Source: JBCBKU01 sp965267475
Lineage (GTDB): Bacteria > Pseudomonadota > Alphaproteobacteria > Rhodobacterales > Rhodobacteraceae
Direction of reading: 5' to 3'
NCBI GenBank assembly: GCA_965267475.1
Contig: OZ254079.1
Span: forward strand, 2,046,001-2,110,000
DNA: 64,000 nucleotides
This document shows, piece after piece, positions 1-7,578 of the stretch. The notes beneath the pieces were generated by a model. That model made no database searches. It was not told the origin of the DNA and worked only from the letters and a program-made list of their open reading frames with translations. Numbering within the stretch: position 1 is the first letter of the stretch; each line of letters opens with the position of its first letter. A program made the translations under genes and the position numbers.

Positions 1-297
1 TATGTCGCCCGGAAGATCGAAACGGGGATCGTCCTGCATCACCTGCTCGGCCCGGTCGACGGTCGCCTTGTCTGGCCAGACCTGCCAAGTGAAGACGATC
101 TTCTCATCGGGTTCCGCTGCGACCGCCTTCCGAAAATCAGTTTGCGAGCCGTCGGGCACGTTGTCTTCCCAGGATTCCACAATTTCAATGCAGCCCAATT
201 CAGCCATCAGGGCGGCGCTTCGTTCGGCCCAGGCGCGATACGCGTCGCGCTTGTTTTCCGGGACTGGAATGATGAAACCGGCGACATACACAGGCAT
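1..297 (-). CDS. DUF1428 family protein (partial, 3' end outside window)
   Basis: Reading the minus strand from the ATG at 297 gives 99 open codons running off the window edge, so the C-terminus is missing. The start (MPVYVAGFIIPVPENK) and the later segments EKIVFTWQVWPDK and VMQDDPRF are typical of the small DUF1428 family (E. coli YbaA-like), a ferredoxin-fold domain of roughly 115-120 residues with no established reaction. Probably 15-20 residues are cut off. It is transcribed away from the SAP/DUF6434 gene; the 99 bp between the two starts must hold both promoters. The family assignment is firm, the function unknown. Confidence 0.82.
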   Translation of the reverse strand, partial: MPVYVAGFIIPVPENKRDAYRAWAERSAALMAELGCIEIVESWEDNVPDGSQTDFRKAVAAEPDEKIVFTWQVWPDKATVDRAEQVMQDDPRFDLPGDI

Positions 298-396
298 TCT
301 CCGTCGACTGGGGGATTGGAGCAAACCTATCACATTCTTTCCTGTTACAGAGGAACCGGGGCACTAGTCTATCCACGGGCGTTTCAGAAGGTGACG

Positions 397-1026
397 ATGT
401 CAAAGCGCAAATCACCCAGGTCACGCAACGCGGCGCGGCCGGACATGGCCAGCATCTCGACGGGGCAAGAGCTTCGGCGCTGGTACTGGCTGAAATCCGA
501 ACTTCAGGACCAGGCACGGACCTTGGGGTTAAGGACCACGGGCGGAAAGTTCCAGATTCTCGACCGGATTTCCCATTTTCTCGATACGGGCGAGCGTATC
601 TTTCCGGGCGACATCAAGACAAACACACGGTCCAAGTTCGACTGGCATTCCGAGCCATTGAGCCCGGACACTGTGATCGCGGACAGCTACAAAAACACCC
701 AGAATGTCCGCCGGTTCTTCAAGGCTCAACTTGGCAAAGGCTTCAAATTCAACATCGAGTTCATGGCCTGGATGAAGGCCAATACCGGGAAAACCCTGGC
801 CGAGGCCTGTACGGAGTTTCGTGCGATGAAAGCGCGCGAATCCGAGCCGGGGTATCATTCCGAGATCGCGGACCACAATCAATTCAATCAGTACACACGG
901 GACTTTCTTGCCGACAATCCGGACCTCGGGATGGAAGAAGTCCGCAGGTTCTGGGCGCTCAAGTCCGCACTGCCGTCCGAAGATGGCCGACACCGCTACG
1001 ATCCATCGGACCTGACCCTAGAATGA
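397..1026 (+). CDS. SAP domain / DUF6434 protein
   Basis: A 209-residue basic cytosolic protein. The ATG at 397 is preceded by AGAAGG at good spacing; the frame is open further upstream but that stretch overlaps the divergent DUF1428 gene and reads as non-coding. Residues ~22-60 (LRRWYWLKSELQDQARTLGL, then TTGGKFQILDRI) resemble a SAP helix-extension-helix, a putative nucleic-acid-binding motif. The following part (FDWHSEPLSP, DSYKNTQNVRRFF) matches DUF6434, and the C-terminal third (FNIEFMAWMKANTGKT, YTRDFLADNPDL) is the usual partner segment. Inference: a DNA- or RNA-binding protein; no enzymatic motif is visible. It ends in a perfect hairpin that may terminate it. Confidence 0.8.
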   Translation: MSKRKSPRSRNAARPDMASISTGQELRRWYWLKSELQDQARTLGLRTTGGKFQILDRISHFLDTGERIFPGDIKTNTRSKFDWHSEPLSPDTVIADSYKNTQNVRRFFKAQLGKGFKFNIEFMAWMKANTGKTLAEACTEFRAMKARESEPGYHSEIADHNQFNQYTRDFLADNPDLGMEEVRRFWALKSALPSEDGRHRYDPSDLTLE

Positions 1027-1029
1027 ATT

Positions 1030-1061
1030 GTGCCGGTCCCCGGGGACGCGAGGACCGGCAC
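1030..1061. terminator. Inverted repeat between convergent genes, probable terminator
   Basis: GTGCCGGTCC at 1030-1039 is perfectly complementary to GGACCGGCAC at 1052-1061, with a 12-nt loop. It starts 3 nt after the SAP/DUF6434 stop and lies downstream of the convergent small lipoprotein gene. There is no T-run on either side, so it may act with Rho or only as an RNA 3' end stabiliser. Confidence 0.5.
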
Positions 1062-1125
1062 TGCTCGACAGGGAGACACGCGTCAGGGGTTGTGGACGTG
1101 CATCGCCTGCAGGGAGCCTGTTCGT

Positions 1126-1275
1126 CTAAAATTTGCTTGTCGGTTCATCCGGAGTGATTGGCGGAAGCGGATCCAAGGGTTCCGTTTGCGCACAGGCGCC
1201 CAATGCCAGGACCAGGGCAACCACAAGCGTGCCGACCAAGGGCCGTGTTGTCGGGAGGGGAAGGGACAATTTCAT
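1126..1275 (-). CDS. Small predicted lipoprotein (49 aa)
   Basis: A 49-residue ORF starting at the ATG at 1275, preceded by GGAGAG. It has a positively charged N-terminus, a hydrophobic segment (LVVALVLALGAC) and a lipobox with the cysteine at residue 28; the mature part is only about 22 residues, acidic and proline-rich (EPLDPLPPITPDEPT). This is the layout of very small entericidin-like or assembly-partner lipoproteins, but no family is recognised. It diverges from the DUF6502 gene, and one copy of the twin operator lies 14 bp upstream of its start. The good ribosome site, lipobox and operator support it as real. Confidence 0.62.
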   Translation of the reverse strand: MKLSLPLPTTRPLVGTLVVALVLALGACAQTEPLDPLPPITPDEPTSKF

Positions 1276-1288
1276 TGGGCTCTCCGAT

Positions 1289-1308
1289 AATGTGCAAAAT
1301 ACACATAT
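1289..1308. promoter_or_regulatory. Operator copy 1, TGTG-N7-CACA palindrome
   Basis: The 20-mer AATGTGCAAAATACACATAT contains the inverted repeat TGTG-N7-CACA. It matches operator copy 2 at 1336-1355 in 18 of 20 bases and lies immediately upstream of the minus-strand lipoprotein start. Two such copies in one divergent intergenic region indicate a dimeric repressor or activator site; the DUF6502 protein encoded alongside is the obvious candidate regulator, by inference only. Confidence 0.66.
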
Positions 1309-1335
1309 TCGGATTCGCTTGCGTCCGTCAAGAAA

Positions 1336-1355
1336 AATGTGCAAAACGCACATAT
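1336..1355. promoter_or_regulatory. Operator copy 2, overlapping the DUF6502 start codon
   Basis: AATGTGCAAAACGCACATAT is a better palindrome (TGTGC-N5-GCACA) than copy 1. Its last bases are the first two bases of the ATG at 1354, so a bound protein would cover the translation start or a promoter just ahead of it. No Shine-Dalgarno sequence is visible here, so the mRNA may be leaderless or weakly translated. Confidence 0.66.
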
Positions 1356-2097
1356 GATAGATTTGCTTGATAGAGTGCTGGCTCAACTGGCCCGGCTTCT
1401 GGTGGCGCGGGGGGTCCCGTTCCCGGATCTTGCTGAGCGTCTCAAGGCGCATTACGTCCGTGCTGCATCCGAGTTCGCGGGCGAAAAGCAAACCGACAGC
1501 CGGTTGTCGGTTATGACCGGTCTTCAGCGCCGCGATATTGTGCGCTTGAAGTCGGAACCGCCCAGGCCCGAACGTCCGAACCATCTGGCCACGCTGATTT
1601 CGATCTGGCGAACCGATCCGGCCTATGGCGGGCGGGACCTGACCAAGAACGGGGCGGCCCCGTCCTTTGAAGCGCTTGCCGCATCGGTTCGGCGCGACGT
1701 CCACCCGCGAACGATGCTGGATGCGCTGCTGGCGGTTGGAACCGTCGTGATGACCGAAGACGATCAGGTCCGGCTTTTGACGTCGTCCTATCAGCCGCTC
1801 GCCGGTTCAGATGATCAGATCGGATATCTTGCCCGAAACCTCGGGGATCATCTGGCTGCGGCAACGGATAATGTGCTGGGGCAGAAACCCCCGCATTTCG
1901 AAAGGGCCGTCCACTATGGCGGGTTGACCCCGGCACAGGTTGAAGCGTTGCAAGACGCCCATGGTTCTGGCCAGATGAAGTTGTTCGAAGATCTGGCCGC
2001 GCAGGCCGCTGGCTACCAGGCCTTGCAGGAGCCCGGCGCGACGTGCAGATTTCGGGCGGGGGCGTATTTTTACCCAGGGGAAGACGACGCGGTATGA
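1354..2097 (+). CDS. DUF6502 family protein, probable DNA-binding regulator
   Basis: A 247-residue protein from the ATG at 1354; a GTG at 1339 in the same frame would add five residues but lies inside operator copy 2. The N-terminal ~90 residues (LARLLVARGVPFPDLAERLK, then SRLSVMTGLQRRDIVRLK) look like two helix-turn-helix-type segments, and the whole matches the DUF6502 family, whose function is not established. The C-terminal half contains YQPLAGSDDQIGYLARNLGDH and ends in an aromatic FRAGAYFYPGEDD stretch. Its stop overlaps the next start as ATGA, so the downstream lipoprotein is translationally coupled. Inference: it controls this locus through the twin operators. I see no enzyme motif. 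Confidence 0.78.
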   Translation: MIDLLDRVLAQLARLLVARGVPFPDLAERLKAHYVRAASEFAGEKQTDSRLSVMTGLQRRDIVRLKSEPPRPERPNHLATLISIWRTDPAYGGRDLTKNGAAPSFEALAASVRRDVHPRTMLDALLAVGTVVMTEDDQVRLLTSSYQPLAGSDDQIGYLARNLGDHLAAATDNVLGQKPPHFERAVHYGGLTPAQVEALQDAHGSGQMKLFEDLAAQAAGYQALQEPGATCRFRAGAYFYPGEDDAV

Positions 2098-2312
2098 CCA
2101 GGGCGTTGAAACTAGGCGGGGTTTTGCTCGCCCTTGGGGTGTCGGCATGCGGACAGCTTGAGCCTGTTCCGCTTGAGGAACCCTTGGTAGTGGGCGAGGC
2201 CGAGACCGAAGTCCATGGCGGCTGCGGTCCAGGCTCGGATGACGGGATCGGGGGGACCGGCTGCGCCGTGACCCGATTGAGTTTCATTGACCATTCAGGC
2301 GCTTACCGGTAA
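2094..2312 (+). CDS. Small predicted lipoprotein coupled to DUF6502
   Basis: A 72-residue protein whose ATG overlaps the DUF6502 stop by 4 bp (ATGA). The N-terminus MTRALKLGGVLLALGVSAC is a lipoprotein signal with lipobox VSAC and cysteine 19. The mature part is acidic and then glycine/cysteine-rich (HGGCGPGSDDGIGGTGC), with two further cysteines that could form a disulfide. No family recognised. Its end abuts the RNase P RNA gene. With the divergent 49-residue lipoprotein it makes two tiny lipoproteins under one putative regulator, which suggests an envelope-related role. Confidence 0.7.
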   Translation: MTRALKLGGVLLALGVSACGQLEPVPLEEPLVVGEAETEVHGGCGPGSDDGIGGTGCAVTRLSFIDHSGAYR

Positions 2313-2316
2313 GCCT

Positions 2317-2685
2317 TCGGACCGCGCGGAGGGCCGGACGGCCGCGGGCCCTGTGGCTCGAGGAAAGTCCGGACTCCCAGAAGCAACGGTGCCGGGTAAC
2401 GCCCGGGCGGGGCAACCCGACGGAAAGCGCCACAGAGAACAGACGGCCCCGCATGCGGGGTCACGGTGAAACGGTGGGGTAAGAGCCCACCGCGGGACTG
2501 GCAACAGGACCGGCATGGCAAGCCCCACCGGGAGCAATGCCGAATAGGGACGCCACCATGGGCCGCTTCAGCCCGGTGTCCGGGTAGGCAGCTAGAGCGC
2601 CGGGGCAACCCTGCGCCCAGAGGAATGGTCGTCGCCGGGGCAACCCGGGACAGAATCCGGCTTACAGGCCCTCCGCGCAAAATTC
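2317..2685 (+). ncRNA. rnpB: RNase P RNA, class A
   Basis: The catalytic RNA of RNase P, which removes the 5' leader of tRNA precursors. Diagnostic parts are GAGGAAAGTCCGGACTCC near 2360-2377 (the conserved 5' P4 side), ACAGAATCCGGCTTAC near 2650-2665 (the 3' P4 side), and a P1 helix formed by GCGCGGAGGGCC at 2324-2335 and GGCCCTCCGCGC at 2667-2678. About 365 nt, as expected for alphaproteobacteria. The exact ends are approximate. The protein-like frames across it are accidental. Confidence 0.95.
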
Positions 2686-2788
2686 AGAACAGGTACGGGA
2701 GATTGAGGTTGCGCGCCTGGGGCCGCCGCTTCGATCTGAGTTCAAAGTACCAAATCGACTTTGATGCCATGCAGACTTAGGGTGCGAT

Positions 2789-3184
2789 ATGAATCCGACG
2801 ACGATCCCTGAATTTCACGCTGCTCAGAATTCGGACGACCGAGCGATATGTGAGGTGTTGCGTGAGGAGATTAACACCAGCCTTCCAGGCGCGCAGAGCA
2901 AGATTTGGCATGGGCATCCAGTTTGGTTCATCGCAGGCAATCCGATTGTTGGTTACAGCAAGCTGAAGGGCTGTATTCGCCTGATGTTTTGGAGCGGTGC
3001 CGATTTCGACGAGGATATGTTGAAGCCTGGAACAGGCAAGTTCAAAGATGCATCTATACGGTTCAAAAGCGCGGAAGAAATAGACTTGATTGACCTTAGG
3101 AGGTGGCTGGCAAAGGGGCAAAGCATTCAGTGGGACTATAAAAATATCTATAAGCGCAAGGGGCGCCTTGTTCGACTGACATGA
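2789..3184 (+). CDS. DUF1801 domain protein
   Basis: A 131-residue soluble protein. The segments KIWHGHPVWFIAGNPIVGYS, LMFWSGADF and FKDASIRFKSAEEID are characteristic of DUF1801 (YdhG-like), a small alpha/beta domain of unknown activity sometimes compared with frataxin. The start is the ATG at 2789. Base composition is clearly lower in GC than the neighbours, with AT-rich codons near the end (TATAAAAATATCTATAAG), hinting at a recent arrival next to rnpB. A hairpin follows its stop directly. Function cannot be inferred from context. Confidence 0.82.
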   Translation: MNPTTIPEFHAAQNSDDRAICEVLREEINTSLPGAQSKIWHGHPVWFIAGNPIVGYSKLKGCIRLMFWSGADFDEDMLKPGTGKFKDASIRFKSAEEIDLIDLRRWLAKGQSIQWDYKNIYKRKGRLVRLT

Positions 3185-3211
3185 GCAGGTGCATGCGATG
3201 CCTGCTTCTTC
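3185..3211 (+). terminator. Hairpin after the DUF1801 gene, probable terminator
   Basis: GCAGGTGCAT pairs with ATGCCTGC across a GCG loop, with one bulged T, and is followed by TTCTT. It starts directly at the stop codon of the DUF1801 gene, consistent with a weak intrinsic terminator. Confidence 0.5.
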
Positions 3212-3503
3212 GGCTTTGAGGTCATTGTAGGTACTTTCCTTGGTACAATGCGGGTCCAAAAGAAGCCTTTGGACCGATCTGAGTTGATCGGCGACGAGCC
3301 TCGCCAATGCTCAGTCGGGCTGGGTTTGGGCGAGCAATTTGAATGGCAGATTCCTTGTGTTCTTAATTCACTTTCCCGGACCAGACCCCGGCCCGACGTT
3401 GCAGGTTCGAATCTACCTGCCGCTATGCCCCAAATTCTCCCCGTAGGAACTGTCGCGTTTGCCTGTTACGGTCGGGCCAAACGAACCCAGGGAGATTTCA
3501 GAT
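3212..3503. other. Intergenic region without recognisable gene
   Basis: Nothing here reads as a convincing protein or RNA gene. Around 3398-3432 there is a T-arm-like string (GCAGGTTCGAATC) followed by GCTATGCCCCA, which superficially resembles a tRNA 3' end, but the stem does not close and no anticodon arm precedes it. The ribosome site CAGGGAG of the next gene lies at the right edge. Confidence 0.6.
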
Positions 3504-4205
3504 ATGAGTTTTGTCAAAACACTTGCAACGCTGGCGGTCGGTTTTGCGGCTGCCAAGGGCTATGACAAATACAAGGATATGGGCGGCATGGCAGGGGTCC
3601 AGAAGGCCATGCAAGACAATCCGGCCATGCAGAACATGTCCGGCCAGATGGGCGACATGCTGACCAAGATGGGGATCCCCGGCGCCGAGAACCTGAAGGG
3701 CATGATGGACCAGTTCATGGGACAAGCGCAGGCCAACACCGATGCTGCGGCGGCCGGGCTTGGCGGGCTGATGACGGCCATGGGCGGTGCGGCTGCGGCT
3801 GGCGCAAGCCAGGCAGGGTCGATGATGGACGCGATGACCGGCAGTACGGCGGCCACCGACGCGATGGAGGACAATGCCAAGCTGATGATCCGGGCAATGA
3901 TCCAGGCGGCCAAGATCGACGGGGAAATCGACGGAGAAGAGCGCGCGCGCATCCTTGAGCATCTTGGCGAGCTTGACGCCGAAGAGCTGGAATTCGTCCA
4001 GGCGGAACTGGCACGGGCGCCTGATCTGCATGGGCTGGCCAACGACACCGCCGATCACATGAAGGCCCAGGTCTATGCCATGTCCGTCATGGCCGTCCGG
4101 GTGGATAACCCGGCCGAGGCGCAATACCTGGAAGGGCTTGCGGCAGCGCTTGGCTTGGACGAGGGGACGCGCATTCGCATCCACCAGTCCATGGGTCTCG
4201 GCTAG
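3504..4205 (+). CDS. DUF533 / TerB-like protein
   Basis: 233 residues from the ATG at 3504, behind CAGGGAG. The N-terminus (SFVKTLATLAVGFAAAKGYDKYK) and a long Met/Gly/Ala-rich stretch (residues ~25-120) precede a helical C-terminal domain (KLMIRAMIQAAKIDGEIDGEE, about residues 130-225) of the DUF533/TerB-like type, in which acidic residues may bind metal. DUF533 proteins are often annotated as tellurite-resistance-like, but nothing here shows that role. The Met-rich linker gives many internal ATGs; the first fits the ribosome site. It stands alone, convergent with the gamma-glutamyltransferase gene. Confidence 0.8.
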   Translation: MSFVKTLATLAVGFAAAKGYDKYKDMGGMAGVQKAMQDNPAMQNMSGQMGDMLTKMGIPGAENLKGMMDQFMGQAQANTDAAAAGLGGLMTAMGGAAAAGASQAGSMMDAMTGSTAATDAMEDNAKLMIRAMIQAAKIDGEIDGEERARILEHLGELDAEELEFVQAELARAPDLHGLANDTADHMKAQVYAMSVMAVRVDNPAEAQYLEGLAAALGLDEGTRIRIHQSMGLG

Positions 4206-4239
4206 ACACCGGCAATTTTCGTCGCTTGAATCGGTGGGG

Positions 4240-6045
4240 TCAATTCCCCATGGCGATACCTTCGCGGCGGGGATCGGCCCCGCCCAGCAGCCCGTCTTCC
4301 GAGATCGAGATCGCATGAAGCCCCGAGGTCAGCGCCCGGGCATTGACCTCATAACCAAGCGCCGTCAGCGGCTCGGCCAGGGCTTCGGCCTCGGTCCCGG
4401 CCTCAAGATCATAGGTCCCGAACCGGTTGACCAGATGGGGAAGCGTCACGGCCTGTTGGACGTCCAATCCCCAGTCGAGATGGGCGATGATCGTCTTGGC
4501 GACATAGCCGATAATCCGGCTGCCCCCCGGTGATCCAACCACCAGAACCGGCGTGCCGTCTTTCAGGACAATCGTCGGCGCCATCGACGACCGTGGCCGT
4601 TTGCCCGGTTCCACCCGGTTGGCCACCGGCCAGCCATCCCTGTGGCTCCGGAACGAGAAATCGGTGAGTTCATTGTTTAGAAGGAAGCCGCCGGGCGCCA
4701 TGACCCGGCTGCCAAAGCCGTTCTCGATCGTGGTCGTCATGGACAGCGCATTGCCGTATTGGTCGACAATCGAGATATGCGAGGTCGAGGGCAGCTCAAT
4801 CGCATCATCATCGCCCCAATTCAGCGCGTGGTCGAACTCGGGCGATCCGGGCGCAACGCTTTCAAGGGCGCCGAACCCGTCTGTTCTGTCGCCTTCGATC
4901 AGACCAGCACGTTCGGCCAGATAGTCAGGGTGAATAAGGCCCTTGACCGGTACCGGCACAAAATCGCTGTCAGCCATGTAGCGGCCACGGTCCGCGAAGG
5001 CGAGGCGCGAAGCGTCGCCGATCAACCGCCAGGCCTCGGCATCCGTCGCATCGGGCAGCACGAACAGGTCAAGCACACCCAGGATCTGGCCGACTGTCAG
5101 CGCCCCGGATGACGGCGGGCCCATGCCGCAGACTTCGTGGGCGCGGTAGCTGACGCAAACCGGCGGACGTTCTTTCACCTGATAAAGCGCAAGATCCGTC
5201 ATCGACAGGTCGCCCGGTGCGGCCGCGCCCCGGACCGCTGCAACGATACCTTCCGCAATCTCACCGGTATAGAAGGCCTCGGCCCCATTTGCCGCAATCG
5301 AACGGAGTGTTTCGGCATAGGCCGCGTTCCGCAGCATCGCCCCTTCGGCGATTGGCGCGCCGCCCGGCAGGAAATAGGCGGATGTCTCGGGATGCGTGGC
5401 CAGTCGTTCGGCGCCATCGGCCACCATTCCGGCCAGCCGTGGCGACACGGCGAACCCGTCTTCGGCCAACGCAATGGCGTCATCGAAAAGCGCGCCCCAA
5501 TTGGCACGGCCCCAACGGCGATGCGCAGCTTCCATCAGGGCAGGCGTGCCAGGTGTCCCGACAGACCGCCCACCGATGACCGCATCCCAGAACCCCATGG
5601 GTTCCCCGTCCTCGGTCTGAAAGAGCCGCGGCGTGGCCGACAAAGGCGCTGTTTCCCGGCCATCCAGCGTGGTGACTTCGCCCGAGGTGCCGTCATACCA
5701 GACCAGGAATGCGCCGCCGCCCAGGCCCGAAGACTGGGGCTCTACCAGGCCAAGCACGGCCTGCACCGCAACCATGGCATCGGCGGCCGATCCGCCAGCG
5801 CCCAGCACCTTGGCCCCGGCTTCCACGGCAAGCGGATTGGCAGCCGCGACGATCCAGTTGCTCGCCGAGACAGGCGCGCCTGCTTGTTTGCTGGCCAAGG
5901 CGGCCTCTGCCGCAGCGCTCAGCCCTATCGCGCCGGTCTCGGTTGCCGCTTCGGGTGAAACGGAATCGGTCGCGGTTTGGGCATTTGCGGAAAACGACGC
6001 GAACACAAGGCACAACGCGGTAAGGCAATGGGCGGGCCGGATCAT
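4240..6045 (-). CDS. ggt: Gamma-glutamyltransferase, periplasmic
   Basis: Hydrolyses or transfers the gamma-glutamyl group of glutathione; matures by self-cleavage into two subunits in the periplasm. A signal peptide (CLTALCLVFASFSANAQ) leads into the large-subunit domain (NPLAVEAGAKVLGAGGSAADA, LDGRETAP). The small subunit begins at the catalytic Thr of PSTSHISIVD, followed by NALSMTTTIENGFGS and the oxyanion/Gly motif VVGSPGGSRII. 601 residues is normal length. GGAGGA touches an ATG at 6051; the ATG at 6045 has proper spacing and is preferred. Convergent with the DUF533 gene. Confidence 0.93.
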   Translation of the reverse strand: MIRPAHCLTALCLVFASFSANAQTATDSVSPEAATETGAIGLSAAAEAALASKQAGAPVSASNWIVAAANPLAVEAGAKVLGAGGSAADAMVAVQAVLGLVEPQSSGLGGGAFLVWYDGTSGEVTTLDGRETAPLSATPRLFQTEDGEPMGFWDAVIGGRSVGTPGTPALMEAAHRRWGRANWGALFDDAIALAEDGFAVSPRLAGMVADGAERLATHPETSAYFLPGGAPIAEGAMLRNAAYAETLRSIAANGAEAFYTGEIAEGIVAAVRGAAAPGDLSMTDLALYQVKERPPVCVSYRAHEVCGMGPPSSGALTVGQILGVLDLFVLPDATDAEAWRLIGDASRLAFADRGRYMADSDFVPVPVKGLIHPDYLAERAGLIEGDRTDGFGALESVAPGSPEFDHALNWGDDDAIELPSTSHISIVDQYGNALSMTTTIENGFGSRVMAPGGFLLNNELTDFSFRSHRDGWPVANRVEPGKRPRSSMAPTIVLKDGTPVLVVGSPGGSRIIGYVAKTIIAHLDWGLDVQQAVTLPHLVNRFGTYDLEAGTEAEALAEPLTALGYEVNARALTSGLHAISISEDGLLGGADPRREGIAMGN

Positions 6046-6118
6046 TGGCATTCCTCCGATGTTGAAATGAATGACCCGATGCTGGCAGGAAGACCGACGC
6101 CAAGCAAGCGATCCCCGC

Positions 6119-6146
6119 TTGACTTGATCGACGGCGTCAGTAAAAG
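6119..6146 (+). promoter_or_regulatory. Predicted sigma-70 promoter of rpmG
   Basis: TTGACT at 6119-6124 and TAAAAG at 6141-6146 are separated by 16 bp, about 55 bp ahead of the rpmG start. Placement in the divergent ggt/rpmG gap fits a housekeeping promoter. Confidence 0.55.
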
Positions 6147-6201
6147 GCGGGCTTCATGGATTTTCCGGGTCGCTGACCGCGACCTGCGCAGGAGACGCCC
6201 G

Positions 6202-6369
6202 ATGGCCAAGCCAACAACAATCAAGATCCGCCTGAATTCGTCTGCGGACACAGGCCATTTCTATGTGACCAAGAAGAACGCCCGCACCATGACTGAAAAA
6301 ATGGTGGTCCGGAAGTACGACCCGGTTGCGCGCAAGCACGTCGAATACAAGGAAGGCAAGATCAAGTAA
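6202..6369 (+). CDS. rpmG: 50S ribosomal protein L33
   Basis: A component of the large ribosomal subunit near the E-site. The 55-residue sequence (MAKPTTIKIRLNSSADTG, then RKYDPVARKHVEYKEGKIK) is diagnostic. It is the zinc-independent form: the CxxC pairs of the zinc form are absent, as is usual in alphaproteobacteria. GGAGACG precedes the ATG at 6202. It is followed by a clean terminator, so it is monocistronic. Confidence 0.97.
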   Translation: MAKPTTIKIRLNSSADTGHFYVTKKNARTMTEKMVVRKYDPVARKHVEYKEGKIK

Positions 6370-6393
6370 GCCCCTTCCGATAGCAGACGACCG

Positions 6394-6421
6394 AAGCCGC
6401 GCCATACCAGCGCGGCTTTTT
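6394..6421 (+). terminator. Intrinsic terminator of rpmG
   Basis: AGCCGCGC pairs with GCGCGGCT across a short loop and is followed by TTTTTCATTTT, a textbook Rho-independent terminator. Confidence 0.85.
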
Positions 6422-6445
6422 CATTTTAACGACAGGGTGATCCCG

Positions 6446-6880
6446 ATGACCCAATGCGATTTTTGCCAGATTGCCGGGCGTGCGAGCTATGCCGCAGTTG
6501 CGTTTGAGGATGCGGATTTGGTTGTTTTTGCCGATCACCGACCGATCCGACCGGGGCATGTTCAGATCATCCCCAAGGCACATTTTGAAACGTTCGATAC
6601 GCTGCCGTCGGATCTTGCGGCGCGGATTTTGCATATGGGTCAGCGCGTGGCCAGGGCCCAGAAGCGGATTTATGGGGTGGCGCGCGTGGGTTTCGTGTTC
6701 ACGGGCAACGATGTGCCGCACGCCCATGCGCATCTGATCCCCTTACACGAAGCGACCGATGTCACGTCGCTCCGTTATTTCGATTGCCCAGACCTTCAGC
6801 CCATCGGGGCCCCGCGCGCGGCGCAAGACGACATGGAAAGGGACGCGCGCGTGATCTCAGACGCTTTGCGCGCGGCGTGA
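6446..6880 (+). CDS. HIT family hydrolase
   Basis: A histidine-triad nucleotide-binding protein of 144 residues, likely an AMP-lysine or Ap4A-type hydrolase. The N-terminus has CDFCQIAGR, a CxxC that often binds zinc in this group. The core shows RPIRPGHVQIIPKAHF and the active-site triad HAHAHLIPLH near residues 94-103. The ATG at 6446 follows ACAGGGTGATC; a longer frame runs back across rpmG's terminator and is rejected. Substrate is not predictable. Confidence 0.87.
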   Translation: MTQCDFCQIAGRASYAAVAFEDADLVVFADHRPIRPGHVQIIPKAHFETFDTLPSDLAARILHMGQRVARAQKRIYGVARVGFVFTGNDVPHAHAHLIPLHEATDVTSLRYFDCPDLQPIGAPRAAQDDMERDARVISDALRAA

Positions 6881-6908
6881 CCCTTTCCTGAGGGGAAACT
6901 TTGCTTAT

Positions 6909-7424
6909 GTGATCATGATGTCGAACACCATGACCATACGACCGACAACCAAGGATGACATCGCGTCCATCGACGCGCTTTTGGCCGCGTCCTATCCAGT
7001 CTTGCTGAAACCGGACTATCCGCCGTCAATCCTGGTCACGGCGATCCCGATCATTTCACATGCCCAACCCAGACTTTTGGCATGTGGGACCTATTTCGGT
7101 GTTTTCGATGCGGACGGTCAGGCCATAGCCGCGGGAGGTTGGACACAAGCCGCACCCGGCGGCGGGCAAGAAGTCTCAAGGAACGGTCATATCCGACATG
7201 TGGTGACCGACCATCGTCGCACGCGCGAAGGAATCGGGCGGCTTCTGATGGAGCACATTTTCGCCACCGCTCGCAAAGCGGGTATCACACGGCTTTTGTG
7301 TCAAAGCACGCTGACGGCCGAGCCATTCTATGCCGCCATGGGGTTCGTGACGCAGGGGCCCATCCAGGTGCCGCTGCGGCCGGGTATCGACTTTCCGGCA
7401 ATCGCGATGATCCGCGATCTCTAG
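6909..7424 (+). CDS. GNAT family N-acetyltransferase
   Basis: Transfers an acetyl group from acetyl-CoA to an amine; substrate unknown. MTIRPTTKDDIASIDALL is the usual GNAT opening, HIRHVVTDHRRTREGIGRLLMEHI contains the acetyl-CoA loop (RRTREGIG, Q/RxxGxG/A-like), and FYAAMGF near the end is the conserved beta-bulge motif. The start is uncertain: GTG 6909, ATG 6915, ATG 6918 and ATG 6930 are all in frame; GAGGGG near 6892 fits the first best. Confidence 0.84.
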   Translation: MIMMSNTMTIRPTTKDDIASIDALLAASYPVLLKPDYPPSILVTAIPIISHAQPRLLACGTYFGVFDADGQAIAAGGWTQAAPGGGQEVSRNGHIRHVVTDHRRTREGIGRLLMEHIFATARKAGITRLLCQSTLTAEPFYAAMGFVTQGPIQVPLRPGIDFPAIAMIRDL

Positions 7425-7578
7425 CTCTTGCAACCTGACCTGGGCATCTCTAGGTCGAGGGTCATGGCATACCTCAACTCGATCTCTCCGGGCTAACCGA
7501 AATCTCCCGCGCCGTTCGCCGGATGACGGGTGAGGTCTGTCCTCTTCCGCCCCGGTTCGCGGTTGAAGAGGAGATGTC

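Noticed and set aside
1030..1290. Plus-strand frame of 86 codons
   Set aside because: It crosses the hairpin at 1030-1061 and the antisense of a lipoprotein gene with lipobox and ribosome site; it has no ribosome site or similarity itself.
2295..2680. Protein-like open frames on both strands
   Set aside because: They cover the RNase P RNA gene, whose conserved P1 and P4 elements are clear.
3396..3432. tRNA 3'-end-like string (GCAGGTTCGAATC ... GCTATGCCCCA), possible attachment-site remnant
   Set aside because: The T-stem does not pair properly with the TTCGAAT loop in register, no anticodon or D arm precedes it, and no integrase or second copy is seen in the window.
5137..6023. Long plus-strand frames opposite ggt
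   Set aside because: Antisense shadows of a well-supported high-GC gene; no ribosome sites or family motifs.
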